Shown here: positions 34,795 to 44,247 of the stretch, in pieces
Numbering within the stretch: the stretch's first letter is position 1
How the letters are laid out: every line of letters begins with the position of its first letter
NCBI GenBank assembly: GCA_017446055.1
Contig: JAFSRQ010000053.1
Location: 1 to 52,897 of the forward strand
Source: Synergistaceae bacterium
GTDB lineage: Bacteria; Synergistota; Synergistia; Synergistales; Aminobacteriaceae
Reading direction: 5' to 3'
DNA: 52,897 nt
Translations under genes and position numbers: made by a program
The notes under the pieces: generated by a model
Told to the model about the DNA's origin: nothing
Database searches by the model: none
The model's input: the letters and a program-made list of their open reading frames with translations, nothing else

Positions 34795-34822
34795 AGTCTA
34801 CAGCAAAAATCCGGGCTGTCAA
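34795..34822 (-). promoter_or_regulatory. Promoter of the membrane protein / CDC48 / TetR unit
   Basis: Minus-strand TTGACA (34822-34817), 16-bp spacer, TAGACT (34800-34795). Confidence 0.6.
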
Positions 34823-34865
34823 GGTGTAGAATGTCAGCAAGAATTGAGCATAAGGAGGAATTGCG

Positions 34866-35366
34866 GTGAACGAAGGAATGTTTGTGCGCACTGGGACTCT
34901 TGATGACCTTGACGCGGTCGCGAACGTTGAGGCTGAATGCTTCCCACCTTCGGAGGCGGCAACACGTGAGACTCTCGCCGGGAGGCTGGAACATTACGCG
35001 GCTCATTTCTGGCTCATGTTTGACGGCGGGAGGCTGGTGTCGTTTGCTGACGGTATGTGTACGGACGAGCGGAATCTGACTGATGAGATGTACTCGCGTC
35101 CTGAGATGCACAATGAGCGCGGGCAGTGGCAGATGATTTTCGGCGTGAACACTGTCCCGGATTACAGGCGGAGGGGACTTGCGGGTGAACTCTTGAGGCG
35201 GGTGATTCGTGATTCCCGTGAGCATGGCCGGAAGGGTCTCGTGCTTACGTGCAAGGACAAGCTCGCGGGATGGTATGAGTCTTTCGGGTTCGTCAGCGAG
35301 GGAGTGAGTCAGTCGGTTCACGGCGGTGCTGTCTGGTATCAGATGAGGCTGGAATTTCAGCGTTGA
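34866..35366 (+). CDS. GNAT family N-acetyltransferase
   Basis: 166 residues. The acetyl-CoA loop is VNTVPDYRRRGLAGELLRRV (about 97-116), preceded by QMIFG and followed by LTCKDKLAGWYESFGF, a pattern like arylalkylamine-type acetyltransferases. GTG 34866 is the start, after AAGGAGGAATTGCG. Divergent from the membrane protein/CDC48/TetR unit. Confidence 0.85.
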   Translation: MNEGMFVRTGTLDDLDAVANVEAECFPPSEAATRETLAGRLEHYAAHFWLMFDGGRLVSFADGMCTDERNLTDEMYSRPEMHNERGQWQMIFGVNTVPDYRRRGLAGELLRRVIRDSREHGRKGLVLTCKDKLAGWYESFGFVSEGVSQSVHGGAVWYQMRLEFQR

Positions 35367-35373
35367 CAGAAAA

Positions 35374-35412
35374 AAGCAGGCCGTTTGTTGTTTGCGACCT
35401 GCCTTCGTTTTA
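35374..35412. terminator. Hairpin between convergent genes
   Basis: AAGCAGG / CCTGCCTT with one bulge and a loop of about 17 bases, followed by CGTTTT on the plus side. Confidence 0.45.
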
Positions 35413-36024
35413 TGCGTTGTTGTTGATGTTGCCTTCGTTCTTCCACAAGAAAGTGTGTCTTGAAGCCGTCTTCACGCTCAAAGGAAGCTCAACCCACCCC
35501 CAAGGCGTTACGAGTATGTACCTCAGTATTATTCCCTGCTCTGACAAAGCGTCAACATGAGGCGAGAACTTCATCACGTCATCCAGTATGAATGTGTCGC
35601 TGATTATCCAGACCCTTTTGCACGTGTTCCTGTTGAAGACCGCCGCATAGTCTATCGCTGAACGCAGGCCGCTCTCGTATTCCGGGGGAGTTATGCTGAT
35701 TATCACAGCGTCAGATTTCCCTTCAGGAGTTCTTGCTCCGGGGATTATGTCCGCGTATTCTCCTATGTCATTAAGGCGTTCGATCAGTGCCTCGATTCCA
35801 GTGCTGCCGTCCTCGAAATTTTCTCCGAATATGGCCGAGAATATATCATCGTCAAGATTATCATTGTCATCATCGGTCATGTCCTTCATCCATTCCTGGA
35901 CTCTCGATATTGCGTCAAGAATATACTGCGGGTATTCGCTCTCTGATATTGCGGACAACAATTCACTCATCATCATTTCGTTATGGCTGTCAGATTCCGG
36001 CTTGCTGTTTCTTTCTGCGCACAT
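35410..36024 (-). CDS. Unknown acidic protein
   Basis: 204 residues, not recognised. The N-terminal half is very acidic (DMTDDDNDNLDDDIF, about 49-63). The C-terminal half (about 105-190) alternates strands and helices (DAVIISITPPEY, RVWIISDTFILDD, ILRYILVTPWGWVELP), suggesting a small alpha/beta domain. No signal peptide or membrane helix. Real coding is supported by a clean frame and by its fit between convergent and co-directional neighbours. Confidence 0.65.
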   Translation of the reverse strand: MCAERNSKPESDSHNEMMMSELLSAISESEYPQYILDAISRVQEWMKDMTDDDNDNLDDDIFSAIFGENFEDGSTGIEALIERLNDIGEYADIIPGARTPEGKSDAVIISITPPEYESGLRSAIDYAAVFNRNTCKRVWIISDTFILDDVMKFSPHVDALSEQGIILRYILVTPWGWVELPLSVKTASRHTFLWKNEGNINNNA

Positions 36025-36062
36025 TGATATTCAGCCTCCTTTATGCGCCGCTGATTTGGGGA

Positions 36063-36620
36063 TTAAGTATAGCACAGTGATACAGCTATGATTATCGCCG
36101 TTCCTGTTACGGTTGATATGATGGTGTGGATCTCGCTCCGTCTCACTATGCCCCAGTCAACAGGAGCTTTTACCGCGTTCATGTCGAACACTGCCGGGTG
36201 GAAGCGTCTGACCCGTCCGCAGTATTCCTCATAGTCATGGCCGAACTTAGTCCGCAGAAATTCTTCCTCGTGGGGTATAATCACAAGGACGTAAAGAACG
36301 AAGAAGCTCGCCGCGAATATCACAACCGCCCATTTCCCCGCAATAACGCTCCAGCCGAGTCCTATCACGAAATTCCCGAAGTACAGCGGGTTGCGCATCA
36401 ATGCGTACGGCCCCGTTGTTGCTAGCTTGAGTGCCTTGACGTTTTCGCCCCTGTACAAGCCTATCACCCCAGCCGACCAGCACCGCCACAATTGACCCAG
36501 TGTCACAATAATGACTGAGGCGGCAATAATTCCCGGCGTTGAGGCTCTGACCATGAAGAGAATTGCGAGGAACAAGAGCGTCCATATCCCCCCGCGCATT
36601 CTGAATATCCACTCACGCAT
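36063..36620 (-). CDS. ICMT-like isoprenylcysteine/phospholipid methyltransferase family protein
   Basis: 185 residues with about five membrane helices. The signature TTGPYALMRNPLYFGNF (about 69-85) and EEEFLRTKFGHDYEEYCGRVRRF near the C-terminus are those of the SAM-dependent integral-membrane methyltransferase family (ICMT/PEMT). Bacterial members modify lipids or small thiols; the substrate is unknown. Its start overlaps the end of the flippase-like gene by 8 bp, so the two are translationally coupled. Confidence 0.85.
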   Translation of the reverse strand: MREWIFRMRGGIWTLLFLAILFMVRASTPGIIAASVIIVTLGQLWRCWSAGVIGLYRGENVKALKLATTGPYALMRNPLYFGNFVIGLGWSVIAGKWAVVIFAASFFVLYVLVIIPHEEEFLRTKFGHDYEEYCGRVRRFHPAVFDMNAVKAPVDWGIVRRSEIHTIISTVTGTAIIIAVSLCYT

Positions 36621-37680
36621 CTTCAGGTTTCGCTCCCTTGTGCAGGTTTTCCGTTACTCCCCAGCCCAGCATACGAATCACTACTACCACTCCCATGAAG
36701 ATAGATATATAGTCCGTGAAAAATCTGCACATCACCGACATCACCCCGGCCATGTTCGCGGGCATAAGGATAGAGTACAGCAGCGCACCGCCCCCCTCAG
36801 CGACTCCGCTCGCCCCCGGTGTGGGGATGAAGTACAGTATGAACATGAAGACAGCCTGAACCGCAAGAGTCTGCATGTACCTGAACGGGAGTCCTACAGC
36901 CGACATCAGCACAGGAAGAACGCTGAACAATGCGGCAAGATGAAGCACAGAAAGTATTACAGCGGCTATCACCCAGATCTTTCCCGTGTGGAACGCCAGC
37001 TTGAAGTTCATGATGTAGTTGTCTATCTCCTTGTCCAGCCAGCGCGCAATCTTCACCGCTCTTTTTGTTGACCGCACGAAGTTAGACCGACTTAACCATA
37101 ACACTATCATGTGATTCACTTTCTTCACGAGGTCAGGACGTATCACAGTGAACGCAATGAATGCCCAAGTCGCAAGAATCACAACGAACACGTAGAACAC
37201 CAAGCCTTTAAGGAACGGGCTGCCCTTGAGGATTTCAGGGTCAAGCATCAATGCAGAAGGCACAGAAATTGTGAGGATCAATACGGTCAGCATAGTGCGC
37301 ATTAATGTGATGGCTATTCCTTTGCCGACCGGGATGCCCTTCTTGTAGAGCGCGTAAACCTGGAAAGGCCCTCCTCCTGACTGCATCGGAGTAACAGCAC
37401 TGCCGAAGTAGTTCAGCCACGTCAAGACTATACCCAGCGAGAAGGGAACGTGTTCATGAGCCGCGTATGACAGCGCGCAGAATCTCCCGGCATCGCATAT
37501 CCACGCCGCAAATACCACAAGGAGCGCAAGAAGGAGCTTCAGCTTGTCGGCTTTGAGAAGTGAACGTATTGTAGCTTGGTCAACGCTGCGGAAAATGATA
37601 AACGCACTCACTCCGAATGCAAGCAGTATGAAGATGATTAATCCTTTTCTGAGAGACAAGGCGAGTTTTTCCTCCGTCAT
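36613..37680 (-). CDS. LPG-synthase TM-type flippase family protein
   Basis: 355-residue polytopic membrane protein of the YbhN/AglD/MprF-N (UPF0104) family, with about eight helices. Visible signatures are FGSAVTPMQSGGGPFQVYALYKKG (conserved central loop, about 92-115) and PTPGASGVAEGGGALLYS near the C-terminus. MprF-type domains flip aminoacylated lipids; stand-alone members are linked to polyprenyl or glycolipid transport. Here the lysyltransferase domain is absent. Confidence 0.88.
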   Translation of the reverse strand: MTEEKLALSLRKGLIIFILLAFGVSAFIIFRSVDQATIRSLLKADKLKLLLALLVVFAAWICDAGRFCALSYAAHEHVPFSLGIVLTWLNYFGSAVTPMQSGGGPFQVYALYKKGIPVGKGIAITLMRTMLTVLILTISVPSALMLDPEILKGSPFLKGLVFYVFVVILATWAFIAFTVIRPDLVKKVNHMIVLWLSRSNFVRSTKRAVKIARWLDKEIDNYIMNFKLAFHTGKIWVIAAVILSVLHLAALFSVLPVLMSAVGLPFRYMQTLAVQAVFMFILYFIPTPGASGVAEGGGALLYSILMPANMAGVMSVMCRFFTDYISIFMGVVVVIRMLGWGVTENLHKGAKPEDA

Positions 37681-37777
37681 GAAAATATGGGGCTATTATA
37701 ACCTGTAACAGCTTCAATCATGCCCTGATATAATTACGGACAATCCACAGCAGAAACTCTATACAGGAGATGAAATC

Positions 37778-39751
37778 ATGAGGGGAAATTATGCGCTTCT
37801 GTTTCTCGTACTCTGGCCTATGATAGGCGGGCTTGTGTCATATTACTTGGGGAAAAAGAGCAGGCTTGTGCGTGATGTAGCGGCTGATGTTGTGTGCCTG
37901 ATTGAGCTTGCGGCGGTTCTGTCGTTGTGGGGGAATATCGGCACTGAGCTTGTGATACCCGGTGTCTGCGGGCTGGGGATGAAGTTCAAGGCTGACGGCT
38001 TCAGGTTCGCATACGCTGTGATTATCGCGTTCATGTGGTCGGCGACAACGATATTTTCCCGCGAGTACCTGCGAGGACACCGCAACCGTAACCGCTACTA
38101 CCTGTACGTCCTTCTGACTCTCGGCTCAATCATGGGCGTGTTCATTTCGGGGGATTTGTACACAACCTTCATGTTCTTCGAGATGATGTCGCTGTTCTCG
38201 TACATTATGGTTGTTCAGGACGAGACACCCGAAGCTCAGAGAGCCGCGCAAACTTACCTTGCCATAGCGATAATCGGGGGGCTTGTTACTCTCACGGGAT
38301 TAATCCTCCTCTACAACTACACGGGGACTCTCGACATTGACGCACTCGCAAAGTTCAGCCTTCACGACAAATCCCCGCTCTACATTCCGGGCTTCCTGGT
38401 GTTCTTCGGGTTTGCAGCGAAGGCCGCAATCTTCCCGTCCCACATATGGCTTCCCACAGCCCACACTGCCGCTCCTGCTCCGTCAAGCGCATTGCTGTCC
38501 GGGCTTCTCACGAAATCGGGGCTGTTCGGAATTATCGTCCTAAGCTCAGGAATATTCCTCCACGATTCACGCTGGGGCTTCATGCTTCTCATCCTCGCGG
38601 TGATTACGATGGTTCTCGGGGCGGTTCTTGCTGTCTTCTCCGTCAACATAAAGCGCACTCTCGCATGTTCCTCAATGTCTCAGCTAGGCTTCATACTCAC
38701 GGGAATTTCTATGCAGTGCTTTCTTGGGGCGGATAATGATTTGGCCGTTCGCGGGACGATGCTCTACATGGTCGGTCATTCGCTCATCAAGCTGGTACTG
38801 TTCCTCTGCGCCGGAGTCGTCCACATGAACACGCACAAGCTGAATCTCAACGACATTCGCGGATTCGGAAGGGGCAAGAAGGTTTTGATGTTCGCGTTCT
38901 TGATGGGCGGACTCGGTTTGATGGGTGTTCCTCTGGTCAATGGCTACTTGGGCAAAACTCTCATCCACGAGGCAATCGTTGAGCATATTCACGCGCTCTC
39001 ACACGGAGCAGGCACTCTCCCGTTCATGACGGCGGGCGGGGAAAAATTCATGTTCAGTGTGTGCGAATGGCTCTTCCTGATTTCGGGGGGACTAACGACA
39101 GCTTACGTGATAAAACTTTTCGTTGTCCTTTTCATCGCGAAGCCTGCGCCCAATATGCACCAGAAAGATACATATCTCTCATGGCCGAACGCAATAATCC
39201 TCACACTTTCCGCGCTCCTGCTCCCGGCAATAGGACTCTTCACGTCAGAAATCGGCGACAAAATCGGCTTCCTTGCCACAAGTTTCATGCACGGCCCGGA
39301 ACATCATCATGCTGTGAGTTACTTTGCGTTTGAGAATCTCGAAGGCTCTATGATTTCCATAACGATTGGAGTCGCGGTGTACTTCCTGTTTGTGAGGAGG
39401 GTGCTACAGTCTGAGACCGTCAAAGGCGAGATACTGTGCCTCGATTTGTGGCCGTCGTGGCTGAATATAGAGAACGCATTATTCCGCCCGGTAATCGGAC
39501 TCATACTGCCGTTCATCGGTTCATTGTTCGCGAAAACTGTTGACCTCGTAACCGCAGGGCCTGTAACGTTATTGCTGTCTCAAGCGTCGCGTATAAAGTT
39601 CATCCGTCCTCCTGAAGATACAGACTTCGGACTCTATCAGGACGAGGAGAAGCAGGAAACTGTAGGGACACTTCTGCCGTCGAGTCTTGCTTACGGACTG
39701 ATGACATTTGCGGCGGGACTGCTTTTCGTGATTGCGTTCATGATGCTTTAG
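37778..39751 (+). CDS. NuoL/NuoM/MrpA-like proton-conducting antiporter subunit, stand-alone
   Basis: 657 residues with about 14-16 hydrophobic helices. The proton-channel core is recognisable: FFEMMSLFSYIMV (conserved Glu), FFGFAAKAAIFPSHIWLPTAH (conserved Lys and helix break) and KRTLACSSMSQLGF. This is the complex I/Mrp/hydrogenase-4 antiporter fold. No other nuo, mrp or hyf genes lie nearby, so partners must be encoded elsewhere or it works alone. CAGGAGATG precedes the start and TATAAT is at 37729. A terminator follows at 39771. Confidence 0.87.
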   Translation: MRGNYALLFLVLWPMIGGLVSYYLGKKSRLVRDVAADVVCLIELAAVLSLWGNIGTELVIPGVCGLGMKFKADGFRFAYAVIIAFMWSATTIFSREYLRGHRNRNRYYLYVLLTLGSIMGVFISGDLYTTFMFFEMMSLFSYIMVVQDETPEAQRAAQTYLAIAIIGGLVTLTGLILLYNYTGTLDIDALAKFSLHDKSPLYIPGFLVFFGFAAKAAIFPSHIWLPTAHTAAPAPSSALLSGLLTKSGLFGIIVLSSGIFLHDSRWGFMLLILAVITMVLGAVLAVFSVNIKRTLACSSMSQLGFILTGISMQCFLGADNDLAVRGTMLYMVGHSLIKLVLFLCAGVVHMNTHKLNLNDIRGFGRGKKVLMFAFLMGGLGLMGVPLVNGYLGKTLIHEAIVEHIHALSHGAGTLPFMTAGGEKFMFSVCEWLFLISGGLTTAYVIKLFVVLFIAKPAPNMHQKDTYLSWPNAIILTLSALLLPAIGLFTSEIGDKIGFLATSFMHGPEHHHAVSYFAFENLEGSMISITIGVAVYFLFVRRVLQSETVKGEILCLDLWPSWLNIENALFRPVIGLILPFIGSLFAKTVDLVTAGPVTLLLSQASRIKFIRPPEDTDFGLYQDEEKQETVGTLLPSSLAYGLMTFAAGLLFVIAFMML

Positions 39752-39770
39752 GTTACCGGGAAAATGAGCA

Positions 39771-39801
39771 GGCGGTCTCTTTTCGGGGAGGCCGTCTTTT
39801 T
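39771..39801 (+). terminator. Terminator after the antiporter-like gene
   Basis: GGCGGTCTC / GAGGCCGTC (9-bp stem with two G-T pairs), 8-base loop, then TTTTT. Confidence 0.8.
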
Positions 39802-39836
39802 GTGAATGCGGGAATTTGCCGGATTTATTTTTTCCC

Positions 39837-39851
39837 TATAATGCCCGATAA
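39837..39851 (+). promoter_or_regulatory. Flagellin promoter, sigma-28-like or sigma-70-like
   Basis: CCCGATAA (39844-39851) is one base from the sigma-28 -10 consensus GCCGATAA, but the -35 region is not a clear TAAA. A TATAAT overlaps just upstream (39837-39842), so the vegetative sigma could also be used. Confidence 0.45.
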
Positions 39852-39895
39852 TTAACTATATTACCCGGAATCTTAATACTGAAGGAATGACTGCC

Positions 39896-41587
39896 ATGAT
39901 TATCAACAACAATCTTACAGCGTTGTCGGCCCTGAATGCCACCAAGGCCGCCAGTGATATGGTCAACAAGTCCATAAAGCCGCTGGCCTCTGGGCTTAAG
40001 ATCAATTCTTCCTCGGATGATGCCGCCGGACTGTCAATAAGCGAGAAAATGCGCTCACAGATTAAGGGCTATGACATGGCCATAAAGAATGCGCAGGACG
40101 GTGTATCGCTTCTCAGGACTGCGGATGATGCTCTGGGTAATACTGACGGCTTGCTGCACAGGATGAGGGAGCTTTCAGTTCAGGCGGGCAATGACACTCT
40201 TACTATGCAGGACAGGGTACACATACAGGAAGAAATAGACGGACTGCTCGGCCAGCTGGACAACGTGTCAAAGCAGACTAAGTTCAACACGAAGAAACTC
40301 CTGAACGGTGATGCGGGCGCGCTGTGGTCAGCAAGTGATACAAGCGTAAGAATCAGGGTGCGCGGAAGCCTTCTGACATTCAACAGTGAGGGCAGCAGCC
40401 ACAATAATATCAATGTCGGTGCAAACTACAGGATAGAGATACGCTCAGAGCCTGGAAAAGCGCAGGTGCAGAAGAGCAATATCATGAGCGTAACTGAGAC
40501 TATGCTAATAGAGGGCGACAATGAGCCGGTAGAAGTATATTATGACAGGTCATTAAGGGAGATGCCCCAGTTTTATGACAGCGAGGGGAAATTTTACGTC
40601 CTTGAGCCGCAGAAATTGACGCTCGTCCAGGGGAACGGTAAAACAGCGGGAGTCATGATTTACGGTGAGGACACGCTCAGGGATGCCGCCTCGAAGATCA
40701 ATGAAGCGATAGCCTCGGGGCTTGGCCAGTCAGCATATACTGATGATGCCAGCCGTTTCGCTGTGGTTTCTGACGGCTCGGAGATGACAGCGGAGTCGGT
40801 GTATTCGCGCTCGGCTGTTTATGGTGATGACGGGAAAATCACGGGCTACGACATATCATCGACTCTCGTTGTCCGCAGTGCTGTGCAGGGGCAGGAAGGC
40901 GAGATATATTTTGCGGGCAATGACGAGCTGATTCACGCATTCGGCCTCAACACGATTCAGGACTCACAGGAAGGCACGTTCAGGGTCTCAGTCTTCAACG
41001 CACACACAGGCGAGGCTGTAGCGACTGACGTAAAGGTTACAGGCCATGAGCTAGCCGGGATAATTCATCCGAATGTTGACGTGGATTTTGACCCTATGGC
41101 CGGAACTGTAGCGTCATGGGACGAGAGCCAGAAGAAATATATCCTCGCGTCTGACGGAGTATATACGGCGAATGTTCATCTTGCTGACAACGGAATATTG
41201 TTCCAGGTCGGGACGAACCAAGACGAGTCTTTTGCCGTACAGCTGGGCAATGTTTCAGCGGAGACTCTTGGTGTTGACCGCGTGAATGTCATGACGAGGG
41301 ATCTTGCGCAGAAGTCTATCGGGTACATAGACACGGCTATTGACAGCGTGGTTAAGCAGAGGACTCAGATTGTGGCTTACGGCAATGCGCTTGAGCATAC
41401 ACTTCAGAGCATAAACATTGCGGGCGAGAACATCAATGACTCTATGGGCAGGATAACGGATGCGGATTACGCGAAGTCGACAATGAGATTCATCGAGTTC
41501 CAGATACTGAGCAAGGCAGGAGAAGCAATGATGTCTCAGGCAAACCAGCAGCCCGAAGCAGTCTTCAGCCTTCTCGGAAACTCATAG
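39896..41587 (+). CDS. fliC: Flagellin
   Basis: Filament subunit of 563 residues. The conserved N-terminal D0/D1 region (IINNNLTALSALNA, SSSDDAAGLSISEKMRSQI, NAQDGVSLLRTADDAL) and C-terminal D1/D0 region (RITDADYAKSTMRFIEFQIL, SQANQQPEAVFSLLG) flank a long variable centre (about 150-470) that would be surface exposed. ATG 39896 is chosen: GAAGGA ends nine bases before it, while it would directly abut an ATG at 39887. It lies far from the export operon, with its own promoter. Confidence 0.96.
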   Translation: MIINNNLTALSALNATKAASDMVNKSIKPLASGLKINSSSDDAAGLSISEKMRSQIKGYDMAIKNAQDGVSLLRTADDALGNTDGLLHRMRELSVQAGNDTLTMQDRVHIQEEIDGLLGQLDNVSKQTKFNTKKLLNGDAGALWSASDTSVRIRVRGSLLTFNSEGSSHNNINVGANYRIEIRSEPGKAQVQKSNIMSVTETMLIEGDNEPVEVYYDRSLREMPQFYDSEGKFYVLEPQKLTLVQGNGKTAGVMIYGEDTLRDAASKINEAIASGLGQSAYTDDASRFAVVSDGSEMTAESVYSRSAVYGDDGKITGYDISSTLVVRSAVQGQEGEIYFAGNDELIHAFGLNTIQDSQEGTFRVSVFNAHTGEAVATDVKVTGHELAGIIHPNVDVDFDPMAGTVASWDESQKKYILASDGVYTANVHLADNGILFQVGTNQDESFAVQLGNVSAETLGVDRVNVMTRDLAQKSIGYIDTAIDSVVKQRTQIVAYGNALEHTLQSINIAGENINDSMGRITDADYAKSTMRFIEFQILSKAGEAMMSQANQQPEAVFSLLGNS

Positions 41588-41612
41588 CCTCAGCAAAAAT
41601 CCCCCGTCAGCA

Positions 41613-43523
41613 TTAACGCGCTCTTTTCTTGATGGCGTGAAGCAATATTATTACACTCACAATCCCTGACACACTGCACCCTGTACGTTTTTGTTCACCC
41701 GGTGCCCGTAAAAGACCCTCCGCTGTATTCACCCTCGCAGAGATTACCGGCTCATACCTCACACCGCCCTCAAGATATGCCCTGACCGTGATTTTCCTGT
41801 TTGCCGGGACTGTACCCGTTTCCCTGCCGGAAGTGTCGACAAACGTATAATTCTCGCCTTCCGCCTCAATGCCGTATGGGAACGAATGAAACTCTATGTA
41901 TGTCCCTTCAGGTATCCAGCTGTCGAAGTTCACGTAGAAGTCATACCTTCCGTCCTCGCTTACTGTTACAGGGGGGATGATGGCCGCCGTGATGTATTCA
42001 TGGGGTTCGTTCTCGGATATGGTGAGGGAAAATTTCCGTGAAGCCTTCCCTCCCGGATTTTCCGCAGAGATGTTGAGCGTGAATCTTCCGGCCTCCTCCG
42101 GGATACCCTCAAGTACTCCGCTTTTGCTGAATGACAGTCCGGCAGGAATCTTCCCGCGCAATGACCACGCTGTCCCGGCTCCTCCCACAGAAATGAAGTC
42201 CGCGTGATAATACTCGCCCTTGAAGCCGTCCGGAACTGCCAGAGTCTTTATCTGAGGCTTGAGTGTCTTCACGCTGAATGACAGCCGCCTTGATGCTCTG
42301 CCCTCGACTGTTGAAGCCTGCACAGTGATACGGCCGTCGTAATCTTTTGCCGGAACGCCTGAGATAACCCCGCTAACAGCGTCAAGACTCAGCCCTTCAG
42401 GGAGAACATCACAGCTCCATGTTACCGGGTTGCGGCTTGAGGCTCTGAGCATGAAACTGTAGCGCATACCCGTAAATCCCTGCTTCAGAACAGATGTTGA
42501 TATGGCTGGAATATCCCCCCTCACTGAAAGCGTGTAATCCCTCCGCGTGAAGACCGCACCGTTGCCGCCCGTAACTGTCAGCGGAAATTTCCCGGTCTCA
42601 CTAGGAGTCCCTGAGAGAATCCCGGAGTCGAACGACAAGCCGCGCGGAATTTTCCCGGAAATCCTCCACTCGCCGCCGCCAGTCCCCGAAAGTCTCATCA
42701 CAGCCCTGTATACCCTGCCGTAATGGGCATCGCTGAGGCTGTCAGGGGCAATATCCATGTCAGCACTTGAGACTGTCAGCGTTACTTTTGCGGACGACTC
42801 TCCGGCTTCATTCGCGGCTGTGATGTCAAGCGTGTAGTCTCCCGGCTCTGAGGGAGTCCCGGAAATTCTCCCGGTGTCATCAAGAGTCAGACCCGAAGGA
42901 ATTTCCCCGGCCATGATTACGGAGGCGGGCGAGTCATTCATCGTGAGCCTGAAATCATATGAGGCATTGATGACGGCAGGAGGAAGAGCCAGAGATGTGA
43001 TTTTGGGCAGATGGTCGGCAAAAACTTTCAGCGGGAACAGCAGCGAGACTTTCCCGGCACTGTTCGAGGCTGTAACGTCAACGCTGAATACCCCTGAAAC
43101 TTTCGGAACGCCTGAGATTTTCCCGGAGGCTGAACACGCGAGTCCGTCCGGGAGTCCTTCTGCTGACCATTGAGCCGGGGATGAGGCTGTGAGGGTGTAC
43201 GAATAATTGTCGCCTGAAATGCCCGGCCAAAGCCTGTTGTGAGAGATGTCCGGGATAGTCTGCGGAAGCGCGTCAAGTGTCCACGTACCCGGAATATCTA
43301 TCTTCATGGGGGGTATGCTGCCGGTGTCTGCACCTTCGCGCCGGAAGATGACCGAGTCCCGCGAGTCCGTGTAACTGAGTATGAGAATGTCGCCGGAGAT
43401 TTCGAGCCTAGTAGCCGCAGCATTGAGCGCAAGAATCACACAAAGCAGAAGGATAGTCCCCCGCAAGAATTTTGACGCAGGACGCGGATATTTGCCTTCA
43501 CTTTTTGCCCGGCATGACAGCAT
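41613..43523 (-). CDS. Exported protein with multiple putative-Ig (He_PIG) domains
   Basis: 636 residues with a signal peptide (RGTILLLCVILALNAAA), about six cadherin-like putative Ig domains marked by repeated GLPDGLACSASGKISGVP / GEIPSGLTLDDTGRISGTP units, a distinct C-terminal domain (about 540-610) and a terminal hydrophobic segment (VSGIVSVIILLHAI) followed by KKRAR, like a membrane or sorting anchor. It is convergent with the flagellin gene. Probable cell-surface adhesin or structural protein. Confidence 0.85.
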   Translation of the reverse strand: MLSCRAKSEGKYPRPASKFLRGTILLLCVILALNAAATRLEISGDILILSYTDSRDSVIFRREGADTGSIPPMKIDIPGTWTLDALPQTIPDISHNRLWPGISGDNYSYTLTASSPAQWSAEGLPDGLACSASGKISGVPKVSGVFSVDVTASNSAGKVSLLFPLKVFADHLPKITSLALPPAVINASYDFRLTMNDSPASVIMAGEIPSGLTLDDTGRISGTPSEPGDYTLDITAANEAGESSAKVTLTVSSADMDIAPDSLSDAHYGRVYRAVMRLSGTGGGEWRISGKIPRGLSFDSGILSGTPSETGKFPLTVTGGNGAVFTRRDYTLSVRGDIPAISTSVLKQGFTGMRYSFMLRASSRNPVTWSCDVLPEGLSLDAVSGVISGVPAKDYDGRITVQASTVEGRASRRLSFSVKTLKPQIKTLAVPDGFKGEYYHADFISVGGAGTAWSLRGKIPAGLSFSKSGVLEGIPEEAGRFTLNISAENPGGKASRKFSLTISENEPHEYITAAIIPPVTVSEDGRYDFYVNFDSWIPEGTYIEFHSFPYGIEAEGENYTFVDTSGRETGTVPANRKITVRAYLEGGVRYEPVISARVNTAEGLLRAPGEQKRTGCSVSGIVSVIILLHAIKKRAR

Positions 43524-43610
43524 TCATTATTCCCCCTAGTATAAGCGATGAAATTATAATATGAGTCTGATAGAATTTTACCTGCTTATCCCAACAAACA
43601 AACAGGAGGC

Positions 43611-44246
43611 ATGATTGACGAAATGCCAGGCGGAATATACGAATGCTTGTCGCTGATTGCTGAACGTATAACGGCGAACAAGGATTATCTCACGGAATTA
43701 GACCGCGAAATCGGCGACTCAGACCACGGTATCAACATGGCACGTGGATTTTCGGCTGTGATGGAGAAGCTGACCCCCGAAGATTCAGACATCGGCGCGG
43801 CTCTCAAGAAGGCAGGAATGACTCTGCTGTCGAAAGTCGGAGGAGCTTCCGGGCCATTGTACGGCACTGCATACATGGAGGCCGGGAAAATCACAGCAGG
43901 CAAAACGGAGCTGACACCCTCAGACATGAAGGCCATCTTTGACGCGGCAATCGCAGGAATCCAGAAGCGCGGAAAGGCTGTGAAGGGTGAAAAGACGATG
44001 CTTGACGCAATAATCCCTGCGGCTGAAGCTTTCTCGGCGAAAATCGCGGGCGGTGCGGACATGGTTACTGCGCTGGAGGCGGCGTGTGAGTCAGCGCGTG
44101 AAGGAGTCGAGTACACCAAGACGATAATCGCCACAAAGGGACGTGCAAGCTATCTCGGCGAGCGGAGCATAGGACATCAGGACCCCGGCGCGACTTCGGC
44201 CATGATTACGCTTGAAGCTATACGCGATTTCTACAGGGGGGCATAA
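43611..44246 (+). CDS. dhaL: PTS-dependent dihydroxyacetone kinase, ADP-binding subunit DhaL
   Basis: 211 residues. DhaL holds ADP that is rephosphorylated by DhaM and transfers phosphate to dihydroxyacetone on DhaK. The Mg-ADP motif GDSDHGINMARGF (about 37-49) and GASGPLYGTAYMEAG are clear; HQDPGATSAMITLEAI near the end is typical. AGGAGG sits only one base before ATG 43611, so ATG 43623 is also possible. First gene of dhaL-dhaM-dhaK, with a TATAAT about 55 bp upstream. Confidence 0.95.
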   Translation: MIDEMPGGIYECLSLIAERITANKDYLTELDREIGDSDHGINMARGFSAVMEKLTPEDSDIGAALKKAGMTLLSKVGGASGPLYGTAYMEAGKITAGKTELTPSDMKAIFDAAIAGIQKRGKAVKGEKTMLDAIIPAAEAFSAKIAGGADMVTALEAACESAREGVEYTKTIIATKGRASYLGERSIGHQDPGATSAMITLEAIRDFYRGA

Positions 44247-44247
44247 C

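Noticed and set aside
34740..35321. N-terminal extension of the membrane protein at 33780-34739 into a 513-codon frame
   Set aside because: The upstream 194 codons lie antisense to a GNAT gene, lack membrane or domain features, and ATG 34739 has AGGAGG and a promoter just upstream.
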